Part shown: piece by piece, positions 1-12,290 of the stretch | Layout: each line of letters starts with the position of its first letter | How positions within the stretch are numbered: the stretch's first letter is position 1 | From: Symsagittifera roscoffensis | Lineage: Eukaryota; Xenacoelomorpha; Acoela; Convolutidae | NCBI RefSeq assembly: GCF_963678635.1 | Contig: NC_087071.1 | Location: 1,540,537 to 1,604,536 of the forward strand | Reading direction: 5' to 3' | Length of the DNA stretch: 64,000 nucleotides | Made by a program: the position numbers and the translations under genes | The notes under the pieces: model-generated | Databases searched by the model: none | What the model was told of the DNA's origin: nothing | What the model saw: the letters and a program-made list of their open reading frames with translations, nothing else

Positions 1-3000
1 CATTTTTGTAATGATGCCACTATATCTACCCAAATTTGATCATAATTTAATGAAATGATCGCCGACGTTAACCATATTATAGACAATAACACAACGTTCA
101 CGAGAAATATTTAGGGTTTTTTTGTTCCCGCCACTGAAATTAAAGAGGAACTATGACCTCGGGTGTAATTCACAAATTTTTCAAAATTCCACGCAAAAAT
201 AAGTACCCCAAATCATAATCAGAGTGGAACGAGCGATAGATCATGCTCAAGCACTTTTCACCACTTTTAATAGGGTCATGCTATATGCCTACTCAATGTC
301 AACCCTAGTGAGGATTATCAAAGTACTCAAGCAAAAAACATTATTTGATGAAGTACCAAGAGACTTTTAGTTTAGTGAAAAAACGAGTTTAAAACACTTT
401 ACTTGATCGATACAGCAGTATATCTTCTGATGAAATTTGTTTAGTGACTATTGGTGCACTACAATGTTTCTTTACTGAAGTTACAAATAATCAATCAAAT
501 AACATTAAAAAAAACAAAAAAACGAGAATTTTTTTTTACTGATAATTTCGGTGAGATTTATCTCAAAATAAGAAAAATTAAATCAAATAAAATAAGAACA
601 AACTCCTGGCTTTAGCCATATAATGACATCACTTTACTGTAGGGTGCAAATAACGAACGATTATTGAAAAATAGAGGAAAAATTGAAAACAAAAACATAA
701 AAACTGCGATATGTCAAAAACTACCAGATTTTGAGGAACTTAATTTTAACAGCCGAGTCGCAACCTTCATGAGAACTTAGATTATCGTCAAACCGAATTT
801 TTGTAGAGAATGGAACTCAATAAGTTTTTATTCGATAAACAATTGAGGTTTACAGAAAAATAGAGAGTTCAACCACAAATAAGTAGACCCTGCTGAATTA
901 TAGGCTTAATAATACAATTATAGTATGAGAGTAAAACAGAACTCAGTAGAAAACGTCGCATTTTTGTAATAATGCCACTATATCTACCCAATTTTGATCA
1001 TAATTTAATGAAATGATCGGCGAAATTAACCTTATTATAGACAATAACACAACGTTCACGAGAAGTATTAAGGGTTTTTTGTTCCCGCCACTGAAAGTAA
1101 AGAGGAACTATGACCTCGGGTGTAATTCACAAATTTTTCAACATTCCACGCAAAATTAGGTACCCCAAATCATAATCAGAGTGGAACGAGCGATAGATCA
1201 TGCTCAAGCACTTTTCACGACTTTTAATAGGGTCATGCTATATGCCTACTCAATGGCAACCCTAGTGGGGATTATCAAAGTACTCAAGCAAAAAACATTA
1301 TTTGATGAAGTATCAAGAGACTTTTAGTTTAGTGAAATAACGAGTTTAAAACACTTTACTTGATCGATACAGCAGTATATCTTCTGATGAAATTTGTTTA
1401 GTGACTATTGGTGCCCTACAATGTTTCTTTACTGAAGTTTCAAATAATCAATCAAATAACATTAACAGAAGAACAAAAAAACGAGAATTTTTTTTACTGA
1501 TAATTTCGGTGAGATTTATCTCAAAATAAGAAAAACTAAATCAAATAGAATAAGAACAAACTCCTGGCTTTAGCCATATAATGACATCACTTTACTGAAG
1601 GGTGCAAATAACGAACGATTATTGAAAAATAGAGGAAAAATCGAAAACAAAAACATAAAAACTGCGATATGTCAAAAACTACCAGATTTTGAGGAACTTA
1701 ATTTTAACAGCCGAGTCGCAACCTTCATGAGAACTTAGATTATCGTGAAACCGAATGTTTGTAGAGAATGGAACTCAATAAATTTTTATTCGATAAACAA
1801 TTGAGGTTTACAGAAAAATAGAGAGTTCAACCACAAATAAGTAGACCCTGCTGAATTATAGGCTTAATAGAACAATTATAGTATGTGAGTAAAACAGAAC
1901 TCAGTAGAAAACGTCGCATTTTTGTAATGATGCCACTGTATCCACCCAATTTTGATCATAATTTAATGAAATGATCGGCGAAGTTAACCTTATTATAGAC
2001 AATAACACAACGTTCACGTGAAATATTAAAGGTTTTTTTTTGTTCCCGCCACTGAAAGTAAAGAGGAACTATGACCTCGGGTGTAATTCACAAATTTTTC
2101 AACATTCCACGCAAAATTAAGTACCCCAAATCATAATCAGAGTGGAACGAGCGATAGATCATGCTCAAGCACTTTTCGCGACTTTTAATAGGGTCATGCT
2201 ATATGCCTACTCAATGGCAACCCTAGTGGGGATTATCAAAGTACTCAGGCAAAAAACATTATTTGATGAAGTACCAAGAGACTTTTAATTTAGTAAAAAA
2301 ACGAGTTTAAAACACTTTACTTGATCGATACAGCAGTATATCTTCTGATGAAATTTGTTTAGTGACTATTGGTGCCCTACAATGTTTCTTTACTGAAGTT
2401 TCAAATAATCAATCAAATAACATTAACAGAAGAACAAAAAAACTAGAATTTTTTTTTCTGATAATTTCGGTGAGATTTATCTCAAAATAAGAAAAACTAA
2501 ATCAAATAAAACAAGAACAAACTCCTGGCTTTAGCCATATAATGACATCACTTTACTGTAGGGTGCAAATAACGAACGATTATTGAAAAATAGAGGAAAA
2601 ATTGAAAACAAAAACATAAAAACTGCGATATCTCAAAAACTACGAAATTTTGAGGAATTTAATTTTAACACCCGAGTCGCAACCTTCAATAGAACTTAGA
2701 TTATCGTTAAACGAAAGGTTTGTAGAGGATCGTACTCAATATGTTTTTTTTTCGATAAACAATTGAGGTTTACAGAAAAATAGAGAGTTCAACCACAAAT
2801 AAGTAGACCCTGCTGAATTATAGGCTTAATAATACAATTATAGTATATGAGTAAAACAGAACTCAGTAGAAAACGTCGCATTTTTGTAATGATGCCACTA
2901 TATCTACCCAAATTAGATCATAATTTAATGAAATGATCGCCGACGTTAACCATATTATAGACAATAACACAACGTTCACGAGAAATATTTAGGGTTTTTT

Positions 3001-4787
3001 TTTGTTCCCGCCACTGAAATTAAAGAGGGACTATGACCTCGGGTGTAATTCACAAATTTTTCAAAATTCCACGCAAAATTAAGTACCCCAAATCATAATC
3101 AGAGTGGAACGAGCGATAGATCATGCTCAAGCACTTTTCACGACTTTTAATAGGGTCATGCTATATGCCTACTCAATGGCAACCCTAGTGAGGATTATCA
3201 AAGTACTCAAGCAAAGAACATTATTTTATGAAGTACCAAGAGACTTTTAGTTTAGTGAAATAACGAGTTTAAAACACTTTACTTGATCGATACAGCAGTA
3301 TATCTTCTGATGAAATTTGTTTAGTGACTATTGGTGCCCTACAATGTTTCTTTACTGAAGTTTCAAATAATCAATCAAATAACATTAACAGAAAAACAAA
3401 AAAACTAGAATTTTTTTAACTGATAATTTCGGTGAGATTTATCTCAAAATAAGAACAAACTCCTGGCTTTAGCCATATAATGACATCACTTTACTGTAGG
3501 GTGCAAATAACGAACGATTATTGAAAAATAGAGGAAAAATTGAAAACAAAAACATAAAAGCTGCGATATCTCAAAAACTACGAAATTTTGAGGAATTTAA
3601 TTTTAACACCCGAGTCGCAACCTTCAATAGAATTTAGATTATCGTTAAACGAAATGTTTGTAGAGTATCGTACTCAATATGTTTTTTTTTTCGATAAACA
3701 ATTGAGGTTTACAGAAAAATAGAGAGTTCAACCACAAATAAGTAGACCCTGCTGAATTATAGGCTTAATAATACAATTATAGTAAGTGAGTAAAACAGAA
3801 CTCAGTAGAAAACGTCGCATTTTTGTAATGATGCCACTATATCTACCCAAATTTGATCATAATTTAATGAAATGATCGCCGACGTTAACCATATTATTGA
3901 CAATAACACAACGTTCACGAGAAATATTTAGGGTTTTTTTTTGTTCCCGCCACTGAAAGTAAAGAGGAACTATGACCTCGGGTGTAATTCACAAATTTTT
4001 CAACATTCCACACAAAATTAAGTACCCCAAATCATAATCAGAGTGGAACGAGCGATAGATCATGCTCAAGCACTTTTCACGACTTTTAATAGGGTCATGC
4101 TATATGCCTACTCAATGGCAACCCTACTGAGGATTATCAAAGTACTCAAGCGAAAAACATTATTTGATGAAGTACCAAGAGACTTTTAGGTTAGTGAAAA
4201 AACTATTTAAAAAAAATTTACTTGATCGATACAGCAGTATATCTTCTGATGAAATTTTTTAAGTGACTACTGGTGCCCTGAAATGTTTCTTTACTGAAGT
4301 TTCAAATAATCAATTAAATAACAATAACAAAAGAACAAAAAAAACGAGAATTTTTTTAACTGAAAATTTCGGTGAGATTTATCTCAAACTAAGAAAAATT
4401 AAATCAAATAAAATAAGAACAAACTCCTGGCTTTAGCCATATAATGACATCATTTTACTGTAGGGTGCAAATAACGAAAGATTATTTAAAAATATACGAA
4501 AATTGAAAACAAAAACATAAAAACTGCGATATCTCAAAAACTACGAAATTTTGAGGAATTTAATTTTAACACCCGAGTCGCAACCTTCAATAGAACTTAG
4601 ATTATCGTTAAACGAAATGTTTGTAGAGGATCGTACTCAATATGTTTTTTTTTTTCGATAAACAATTGAGGTTTACAGAAAAATAGAGAGTTCATCCACA
4701 AACAAGTAGCCACTGCTGAATTATTGGCTTAATATTACAATTTTAATATGTTAGTAAAACAGAACTCAGTAGAAAACGTCGCCGTCG
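1..4787. repeat. Satellite array, about 958-bp unit, five copies
   Basis: Five head-to-tail copies begin with the same phrase (catttttgtaat) at 1, 959, 1917, 2879 and 3818, giving unit lengths of 958, 958, 962, 939 and about 970 bp. Copies differ by scattered substitutions and small indels, most of them in A or T runs; copy 4 lacks about 20 bp near 3450. The first copy starts at base 1, so the array continues left of the window. No open reading frame is conserved across copies: all six frames have stops in every unit. It reads as non-coding satellite DNA. Copy number may be compressed in the assembly. Confidence 0.95.
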
Positions 4788-4985
4788 CGTTTTTGTAATG
4801 ATGCCACTATATCTACCCAATTTTGATCATAATTTAAAGAAATGATCGGTGAAGAGGAACTATGTCCTCGGGTGTAATTTATCAATTTTTCAAAACTCCA
4901 CGCAAAATCAGGTATCACAAATCATAATCAGAATGGAACGAGTGATAGATCAAACTCAATCACTTTTCACGACTTTTAATTATTT
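4788..4985. repeat. Degenerate, deleted sixth satellite copy
   Basis: The satellite start phrase recurs at 4788 (cgtttttgtaatg). The copy then jumps from the 'aaatgatcgg' segment directly to 'gaggaactatg', losing roughly 90 bp, and continues recognisably to the 'cacttttcacgacttttaat' segment near 4980 before similarity stops. It is more diverged than the five inner copies, as expected at the edge of an array. An open frame of 104 codons across 4849-5163 is a by-product and not a gene. Confidence 0.85.
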
Positions 4986-7691
4986 TCAAAACGTTGTTCC
5001 AGTGTCGAGAAAAGCCGGTTTAAAAATCTCTCATTTCCAAAGCTTCATTTGGCTATTCGCACAAAAAAACTTATTTCAAATTTTGAAAAAAGCTCTACAA
5101 AAAACATTTTTTGAAATTTTAAAAATATTTATTCTGTTTTTCATAATTCAAATACAACTGTAGTCGATTATTTTTTAATTAGTTACGTGCTAAACGTTGG
5201 TATAGTCTTCTCATCACAGCACGAATAACAAAAAACAAAATAAGGCAACGAGGATTGATTGTTCTGTGGTAAGTGTTTAGTAGCCGGAATGTCTGATTCA
5301 AAAAAACTTGTAAGTAAAATTAGGGAAAAATCTTCGGTGATTTTCGCATAGCAAAATTTAATTTAAAGTGGACCTGAACTTGAATTTTTTCTCATAATCA
5401 GGAAAACTTTGGGAGTAAATATTAAGGAAACAAATTAAAATTCTCCACGATTCTGATTGGTTGAAACTTACAACTTAGAATCAAGTTAAGATCCTCCACC
5501 CATCCTCTGAACTGCTTTGGGGGATGCCACCTCGGTCCCATTTAAGCTCCAGAGTACTGTCAACTTAATGTTTTAAAGTTTTTTCTTGTTTTATACTTAG
5601 TTTCACACATCAATTTATTGAATCAGGGTGTTCATTTTCGCCACACAAATTCAGATACTACAAACAAACAACTGTAGTCGAATATATGATCAAGTTAAAA
5701 CCTTTTTAATCGTCATACCAGCTGTAATCAAATCTTTCACTTCGTTTTCCCAGTAACGAGAAAACATGGCATGGAATTTTCAACTGTTTGACTATTGGTT
5801 AGTTACATTGCCAGACACGCCAGAAACCAAAAGTTGTGTTTTCAACAACTAATTAAATTGAAATAATATCTTATATGCATTCTCACTGTTGAAAATAAAA
5901 TTGGCAGCAATTTAACCCAAATTATCAGCATATGCAGCCGGGAAAAAAAGAAGCACGAAAAGTTAGAATGGCAAAAAACAATTTCAGAAGAATTTCTTCG
6001 AGGAGTTGGAAGGACATATTTGCTATGTTTTATTTCTTACAATTTCAGGCATCTCAACGCAAAATCAGAATTGATCAAATATGACATCATTTTGAGTCCT
6101 TTCTAGCTGTGACTCAAATTTCAAAATGGGACTGTTGAAAATTTCAACTTAATTTTGATTTTTTGATCTTCAGAATTGTTTACTAAGAGATGAGTAAATG
6201 ACTACAGAGGGAGTGGCCAACAAATCCGATTTAGTTATTGTTTCTTTAGATTAGTTGAGCTATTATTATCTTATTCTTCTAGCTTAAATCTAAGCCCCGC
6301 CTCCAACATAAAAACTTTATAAGAAAAAAAAACTAAAAATTGATTCCAAAATTTAGTTTTTTTTCCAAAACCAACTTTCGTTCGGAACATTCTGAAATTT
6401 TTGCATAGCAGCCGAATAACTTCGTTAATAGACAACTTTTTGCATCAATTTGGCATAGGTATCAAAATTTTGAGTTATAATGGGACAAACAATTGTGGAA
6501 TTGACAGACAAGAAAAAACCAAATGAACCAAATTAAAATTTTAGAGACATAATACCTTAAGACCATTCTACTTTCAATGAGGGGATTAAAAGACGAACTG
6601 AATGGCTGGCATTGCTTGGTCTAATTCGAATGACCGCAAGTCCGATTTCTGAAATATTTTATGGGATTTCTGTCTAACGACGACCTATTGTCTGAAAACT
6701 AAATAAAGATACAAATAAAATTAAAAAGCCCTTCAAATTAAAGTTTATTATTCATGTTTTTCATATTACTGAGTATATCAGAACTGTAAAAACTGAATTG
6801 CAAAAAAATGCCCAAAAATACTGATTTTGGGCATTTTATTTGAGTGATTTATACACAAAAGCAGAGAAATATTTTTAATTGCAGCGCTTAAACGCCGCAT
6901 ATTGAAAACTTCAAAAAATTGAAAAACGTTTCAAGAGAAACAAAACACACTTAATCTTCTGATAAACTTTACAGTTCACGTATAATTTTAAAAAATATTT
7001 GATTACTTTTTTATTACATAAAGCGTAAAACTGCACAAATACTTTCAAAAGAAATGCATTGAACCAAAAAGTCTACCATTCCTTTAAGCAGAAATTTTAA
7101 CATTACCATCGAACAAAATTCATTAATTCAAACACCATTTGAATAAATGCTGCAAGTCGCGTCACAGCCAACAAAGGTAAGCGAAGTTATTGAATCACGA
7201 AAGACTAGAAAATAGTTGACACAGCTTGTTTAGAATGATAACTACAAATCAGCAGAACTGAGCCAAAAAAGACACACCAGCTTCTGATTATTTACCAAAA
7301 TAAAATAAACCACAAACATATTAATAACTTAAATTTCAATTACGCCTTGTTACGTGTAACATACATTTATCAAGAACTTCTGCGATTATTTACGGCTTTC
7401 AAAACAACGAAGTTTGGCCATAGAATCCAAAAACATCAACTTGTTTTGATTGTTCATTACTTTTATACGCTCAATCTCTATTTTACGGAAACTTGATTTT
7501 TCATCAGCATCATAATTATTTGTATTTCATTTTCAAAACAAATAATTAAAGCTTTAGTTTTATCGAATTGAAGTGTTTTATCTGGTTATCGTGTTTATTA
7601 TTTGAATCAATTCATTCCTGTTATCAACATTATCGAAAAAAACAACCCATTTTTTTGACGTAATCGAAAAAAAAACACTTGGCGTGTCAAA
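4986..7691. other. AT-rich intergenic DNA, no gene seen
   Basis: No exon with coding character was found on either strand. Around 6080-6130 there is a short, weak match to the reverse complement of the foldback-family segment ('gagtcctttctagctgtgac'). The last 150 bases before 7692 are the likely 5' flank or untranslated leader of the plus-strand gene, but no promoter element could be identified with confidence. Confidence 0.5.
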
Positions 7692-7893
7692 ATGAGCTCA
7701 TCTGGTGAAGCGAAATCATCAACAGAAACAACAACAACAAAACCAACAACAACAGCCACGCGCAAGAGTACTTCTTCTTCCGGTGTGTTGGACTATGAGG
7801 AGTACAAAAGGAGAGTGATCGAGGAAGAGAGATTGAAGAGGCGGAGGAGGACTTCCCACGATATCCCCCCTTCCAGCCGAAGTCCCAACGAGG
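7692..7893 (+). CDS. Exon 1 of the plus-strand gene
   Basis: The ATG at 7692 has a favourable context (a at -3) and starts a Ser/Thr-rich sequence with an embedded (ACA)n run, followed by a highly charged helix with four consecutive Arg. The frame stays open to a stop at 7929, but a GT donor at 7894-7895 (ggGTGACC) ends the exon after one base of a codon, which suits the next acceptor. The donor is weak; the exon could instead end at GTGATC inside the charged helix. Start confidence is good, end is uncertain. Confidence 0.6.
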
Positions 7894-10800
7894 GTGACCG
7901 ACTTAGGGGGGCTCATTTAGAAAAAAAATAAAGAGCAAAATGTGCGTTTTAGGGTTTGAAACGCACATATACGTTGTCCGAACGTCTTCGCCCATCATAT
8001 TTAGCAAAAAAAAATCAATTTATCAACAAGACATTTGGACAGCAGATATGTGTTTCAGGTGAAAAACAACAAATAAAAAGTTTTTAGACATAAAAAAGTT
8101 GAAAAAACTCGACGCGTTGAATTTCGGACAGTAGAGATAAAAAAGAGAAAAAATAAGAAGTTTGTTGACACAAAAAATATTAACCATTGGAGGCTTTTCA
8201 AGTTTGAAAAAAAACAAAGAAAAATAGTTGAAATAAATTTATTCGCTTTTATGTTCCGTTTTTAACGGCTCTTTAGACTTCCGTAATTTATGAAGGTTTG
8301 GCTGTTAAACGTGGAGAGTAAAAAATTCAACGCGCAGAATGGGCGAATTATCAATACTATTAAGACACCCCCTATAACTCAAGACTGTGTCCATTTCAAA
8401 ACAAACAGTCTGCAAACCTTCACAAAAACTTCAAAAACTGGTGTGAATTCTCTGAAAATCAATAGAAGTATAATTTAGTTCAAACATGAGCCAAAATTTG
8501 GCAAAATAGAACTTGAAGCGCGATAGCGTTGCTTGTTTAGACCACAATTCCACTCCTAAAAGTTAAATATAGAGCCTTAAAGTTACATGTTTCTATAGAG
8601 TACATTTTCGAGGGGTTAAATAAATTGGAGCTAAATTTGCATATTTTGAGAAATCAGATGAAATTTTACTTAAATTCAGATTTTGTTGATTTCGAATGAG
8701 AAAAAAGCATTTATAACTAGTTGACCACTCTGGGTCCAAAAAAAATAGACGAAACTAGTCCGACAGATGCCAAAAACGAACACGTGGCCAATTGGCTGAC
8801 AGCCAACGGGAAAAACAACCAGAAAAAGCAACACTTCGAAAAGACAGTCAGTGAAATTGACAGAATAGTTGAAGAACTGAAAATGAAAGGAGTTCAAGAA
8901 CCGACCAAACGGTATCACACAAACAAACTTCAGGTGTACCTTTATTAGTCCTAAAATTACAAACTCTTGAAATTTTAACAAAAATGATATTAAAAAAAAC
9001 TATAAGATCGTTTCCTTTTTCGGTTCAATCGAGTTCCATATTTCATAGCCGATGTTTAGTTGTTGAAAATGAGCTATGAATTTTGCTAGCAAAAAAAAGA
9101 GTCTTAAAAAGCATTGGCACCATATTTTTATCAATAGATCACAAATCTACTCGTAAAACTAATTTGATTCGTTTATTGTGCGAATAAATTTTTTGTAAGC
9201 ACAATTGGAAATAAATTCATAACTAGAAAGAATTGCCCATATAAATAAAATTGAGTCTCAAGTTTGTTTGATCCGCTTGAAGCGACCACCACTCTGATTC
9301 ACTCTCACCGACCGGCAAGAACAAAAAACACGGCAAAGATAAACACAGTGTAAACAACAACAACAACTTGAAGGGCATTCTGAAAGACTCTGAAGACCCA
9401 TTGCACTTGGCACTGGCAAAAGAGAATTTGATGAGAGACGAAAACGGGCAAGATATTTCCGAAGAGGACGAGGAACTTTCAGGTGAGTTTTTTACATAAA
9501 AGATTTAATCAGACGAGTATCTTGTTAAGGGGTACCGCCCGTTACATCAATTCTGCTAGCCAACAACATCCAGTTTTGGTTGATTAGCCCTCAAAGTGTC
9601 CCAAAAATACCGACATTAATTAAAATTAGAGGAGAGCGCGCCGCAAATTGAACTTTTTTGGTCAAAATTTTCTAAAAAAGCCTTACAACATCATTTTAGC
9701 CTGTTTTTTTGTATAAATCTTCCTGCGGCGCAGAAATTTTGACAAAATTGGGTTTTCATGTTAACATCAGAATGACTCTAGTTAAACATTTTCCATAAGT
9801 GGAATTTTTACTACGTTTTACAATCAAGCTTGATAAACTGTTGAAACGTTCACTTAAACGACGAATAAGTTGATGAAGCTCATTTAATGACTCTCTTTTT
9901 ATTTCCATTTTCCCTTTTTCAGAATTGTATTTTTCAAATACGCTATTTTCTAAAATTTAAGAATGCGAAATCAACAAATCAACTAAACTTACTAGAAAAC
10001 TAAATTTACTTTTAATCATTTTGCAGAATCCTATTTTAAAAAAAAACTATATATCGGAATGTCATTTTCACACTCGTTTTATTTTAAACTATGGTGAATT
10101 GAATTGCAATGTCAATGAAATTAGAATTAACTTTTCATCTTGTTTCAAAATCGTTTTTTTTTAAATATATCGGAATGTGATTTTCACAATCGTTTTATTT
10201 TATACTATGGTGAATTGCAATGTCAATGAAATTAGAATTAATTTTTCATCCTGTTTCAAAATCATTTTTTTAAAAACATATCGGAATGTGATTTTGACAA
10301 TCGTTTTATTTTAAATTATGGTGAATTGAATTGCAATGTCAATGAAATTAGAATTAACTTTTCATCATAATTCAGAATCAGCAGAAAATTTATCGCTTGA
10401 GGATTCGAAGAAGAAATGGAATGAGGCGCAGAAGACACGCTACGTGAGGGCGAAACAGCCTCGCAATGTGGAGACAACACTGACTAACGAGGAGATATTT
10501 GACAAGAGGACACCTGTGGACAAAGAGAGTAATGGCTGGTGGAAGAGTTACTGCCAACAGGCCAGTCATGTCCAGTTTGACACCCATGCAGCACAAAACA
10601 CACAAAAAATATATTACGATTCGCAAAAAATAGTATTTTGAACCATCAAAAAAACTTGATTTACGTTAAACAATTTTTGATTTACGTTAAAACATTTTTG
10701 ATTTACGTTAAAAAATTTGATTAACTTAGAGTAAATTTTTGATTAAAGTTAATAAAAAATTTTTGATCCTCAGAAAAAAGTATTTTCATATTTAAATTTT

Positions 10801-11150
10801 AAAAAATTGGTCCACGGAAAAAAAATCTCGTCGTCATCGTAAAAAATACTTGGTTCACGTAAAACAAATTTCAATTGATCTAACGTAAACGTAACGTTTT
10901 CATATGATGAAATTGCATACAATTAAATTCAAATAGCTCACTCAGTCAAACATTTGTAGATCCGCATTTGCAAATGGCGTCGTTTACAATTAACGAACAC
11001 GAACAATATATAATACAACTGGACATCACTTTGACAGGCCCCTCAGCCGAAGTCGCCGCCTGGAGCAAAGTCCCCCCAAGGTCCACAAGGGGGGCGTACG
11101 TATCGCGGAGCAGGAAATCGACGTCAGAGCATGTTTTAACCTCGAACTGA
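7692..11150 (+). CDS. Multi-exon gene, possible PP1 inhibitor-2-like protein
   Basis: Four exons join in a consistent phase: 7692-7893, 8749-8933, 9320-9482 and 10376-10641, giving 271 aa plus stop. An alternative uses a donor at 10529 and a last exon at 10960-11150, giving 297 aa. Seen in the protein: a Ser/Thr-rich N-terminus; a charged helix (YEEYKRRVIEEERLKRRRR); a run of five Asn; a KGILK motif; an acidic stretch (EEDEELS); then a basic helix (KKKWNEAQKTRY). Known: protein phosphatase inhibitor-2 (PPP1R2) has KGILK, an EED-rich segment and a KKxFExxRKxHY helix in that order, and GILK is the PP1-docking SILK motif. Inference: a soluble PP1 regulator. Against this, the HYNE core is not conserved and the spacing differs. 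Gene reality 0.7; family about 0.35. Confidence 0.55.
8749..8933 (+). CDS. Exon 2 of the plus-strand gene
   Basis: Open in one frame from 8721 with strongly hydrophilic, coding-like content (DETSPTDAKNEHVANWL, then FEKTVSEIDRIVEELKMKG, an amphipathic helix). The donor CTTCAG|GTGTAC at 8934 is good and leaves phase 0. The acceptor AAATAG|AC at 8748 matches the phase of exon 1; an alternative acceptor at 8720 (aactag) would need a phase-0 upstream exon. Confidence 0.6.
9320..9482 (+). CDS. Exon 3 of the plus-strand gene (KGILK motif)
   Basis: Ends at a strong donor, CTTTCAG|GTGAGT (9483). Encodes a Lys/His-rich start, five Asn, then LKGILKDSEDP, LALAKENLM and an acidic EEDEELS end. Acceptor is taken as ggcaag|AAC at 9319 because it keeps phase 0 from exon 2. 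The same frame is open further upstream (DHHSDSLSPTGK), so an acceptor near 9297 with another phase is possible. KGILK fits the SILK docking class [GS]IL[KR] known for PP1 regulators. Confidence 0.6.
10051..10375 (+). repeat. Triplicated intron segment ending at a splice acceptor
   Basis: The phrase atatcggaatg occurs at 10051, 10167 and 10278, giving tandem units of 116, 111 and about 98-105 bp. Each carries 'cgttttatttta', 'caatgtcaatgaaattagaa' and 'ttttcatc'. The last unit runs into ttcag|AA, the acceptor of exon 4; the two earlier units have ttcaaaatc at the equivalent place, so the AG is absent. A shorter related segment with gcag|aatc sits at 10018-10029. Confidence 0.85.
10376..10641 (+). 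CDS. Exon 4 of the plus-strand gene (terminal form)
   Basis: Begins at the acceptor ttcag|AA at 10375 in the phase left by exon 3. Encodes ESAENLSLEDSKKKWNEAQK, then a basic segment RAKQPRN, then TNEEIFDKRTPVDKE, and ends at TGA at 10639-10641 after SHVQFDTHAAQ. An internal site GAGA|GTAATG (10529) is in the right phase to splice instead to 10960. The tail after 10600 (QKIYYDSQKIVF) looks less coding-like, which weakly favours splicing out. Confidence 0.55.
10658..10760 (+). repeat. Short tandem repeat around 'tttttgatttacgttaaa'
   Basis: Three to four imperfect copies of a roughly 20-bp phrase (gatttacgttaaa with an a/t spacer) follow the exon 4 stop codon, continuing with looser copies to about 10760. 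Simple-sequence expansion in an intron or 3' flank. Confidence 0.7.
10960..11150 (+). CDS. Possible last exon (alternative) of the plus-strand gene
   Basis: An acceptor catttgtag|AT at 10959 opens a frame reading DPHLQMASFTINEHEQYIIQ, then LDITLTGPSAEVAAWSK and a Ser/Arg-rich end, closing with TGA at 11148-11150. The 5' phase accepts one base from a donor at 10529. The local rise in GC and the even residue mix support coding. It is hydrophilic, with no membrane segment. Not recognised as a known domain. It could also be the end of a separate small gene. Confidence 0.45.
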
Positions 11151-11824
11151 TTTTTTTTATTCTGGACTTATAAAACTGTAAACTATACAGAAGCAACTAA
11201 CTTAGTTACGAAATGCTTAGTTTGAACATATTGTGAAAAAGTTGTAACTTAAAAATCTGTAGAAGCTGTAAATTCTGAGTAACAAAACGTCGATGAAACT
11301 TTTTATTAGTAGATTGTTAGATGGCAAATTACCATATCTGTTTCCAGTTATGTATTCTATCAGATAATTTACCTCATTTATTTTCTAGTACCACTCGAAA
11401 AAAAATAATCATATTATATATTAAATGTATTCCGATTTAGATTAATAAATTTTACCTGTAAAATTGATTTTTTTTCCAAGTCAACTTTGTTTCGTGCCTA
11501 TATAAACATAATGCTCAAAAAAGCAGAAGATACGAAACATTAAGAAAATCATCAACAGTTTTGGCACTGTAAGTCTCAACAAATCATAGTTTCATTTTTC
11601 AGTTGATAATCGCAGGTAGAAAACCAACCCCGAAATCTTCTCACCACAACAACTTCAAGCTTGCAATTTCGTCTTAAGTTTTCATTTCAAATTTCTGAGG
11701 GTGTTTTACTCCATCAACTCCAATTGACATTTATTAATTGTACAAAAATTTGTGGATTAAAAACCAAACTCAGTTCCAATTTTCGTGCAAAATTTGACGG
11801 CCCGATATGATTGGAATATTTACA
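11151..11824. other. Intergenic spacer, nothing recognised
   Basis: AT-rich DNA between the last plus-strand exon and the tRNA-like cluster. No exon, hairpin or repeat could be supported. Confidence 0.4.
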
Positions 11825-12154
11825 CAGAAGCGAAGCTGAGCTTCGCACCACTTACGATACAAATATGAATGACAATGAAAAAAAATGCTATAGAAGCCCA
11901 AAATATCCGGAACAAAATTGCCTCCACCATTAGAAACTCTGGGAGCTTTGGGAATGCTATACAGAAGACAAAAAATAGACATTTCTGTGGAGCTAAGCAG
12001 ACAGAAATAAACAGACGGACAATCTAAAATAGCCAAAACTTTCTATTTGCAAGAAAAACAGGTCTCAAATGGAATCGAACCCCCGGGCTTTGTCGTCTTA
12101 AGCATGGGGGTTACAGCAACTTGGAATAAAGCTGAACCATCGAGCTACGGGAAC
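11825..12154 (-). repeat. tRNA-derived SINE-like unit, copy 1
   Basis: Read on the minus strand, a tRNA-like head occupies 12154-12068: an A-box region (CCGTAGCTCGATGGTTCA) and a B box (GGTTCGATTCC) with the expected order and a slightly long spacing. It is followed by a body with 'gtccgtctgtttattt' and a distal segment at 11873-11825 (ttgtatcgtaagtggtgcgaagctcagcttcgc) that recurs at several other places in the window. The head is too decayed to be a working tRNA. Likely an RNA polymerase III-derived retroposon. Confidence 0.6.
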
Positions 12155-12290
12155 TAAGCCGACAAAAACAGACGGAAGATAATCCGGAAAAGCAAGAAAG
12201 TGCCCGGCCGGATTGGAATCGCAAATTTTTGCCATCTCAAGCATCTGCCTTACCTATACGCCAGATGCACCGCTCGGTTGATTGGTTTCG
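12155..12290 (-). repeat. tRNA-like module, copy 2
   Basis: Directly abuts copy 1. On the minus strand a decayed A box (GAGCGGTGCATCTGG) lies near 12280 and a decayed B box (gcgattccaatcc) near 12215, followed by the family phrase 'ttgtcggctta' at 12170-12155. The head-to-tail placement with copy 1 suggests a dimeric element or insertion of one unit beside another. Confidence 0.5.

Noticed and set aside
1-4787. CRISPR-like array or phage satellite
   Set aside because: The unit is about 958 bp with no short repeat and spacer structure, and the surroundings are eukaryotic.
4849-5163. 104-codon frame at the satellite border
   Set aside because: Lies in a degenerate satellite copy, has no support in the other copies and is AT-biased.
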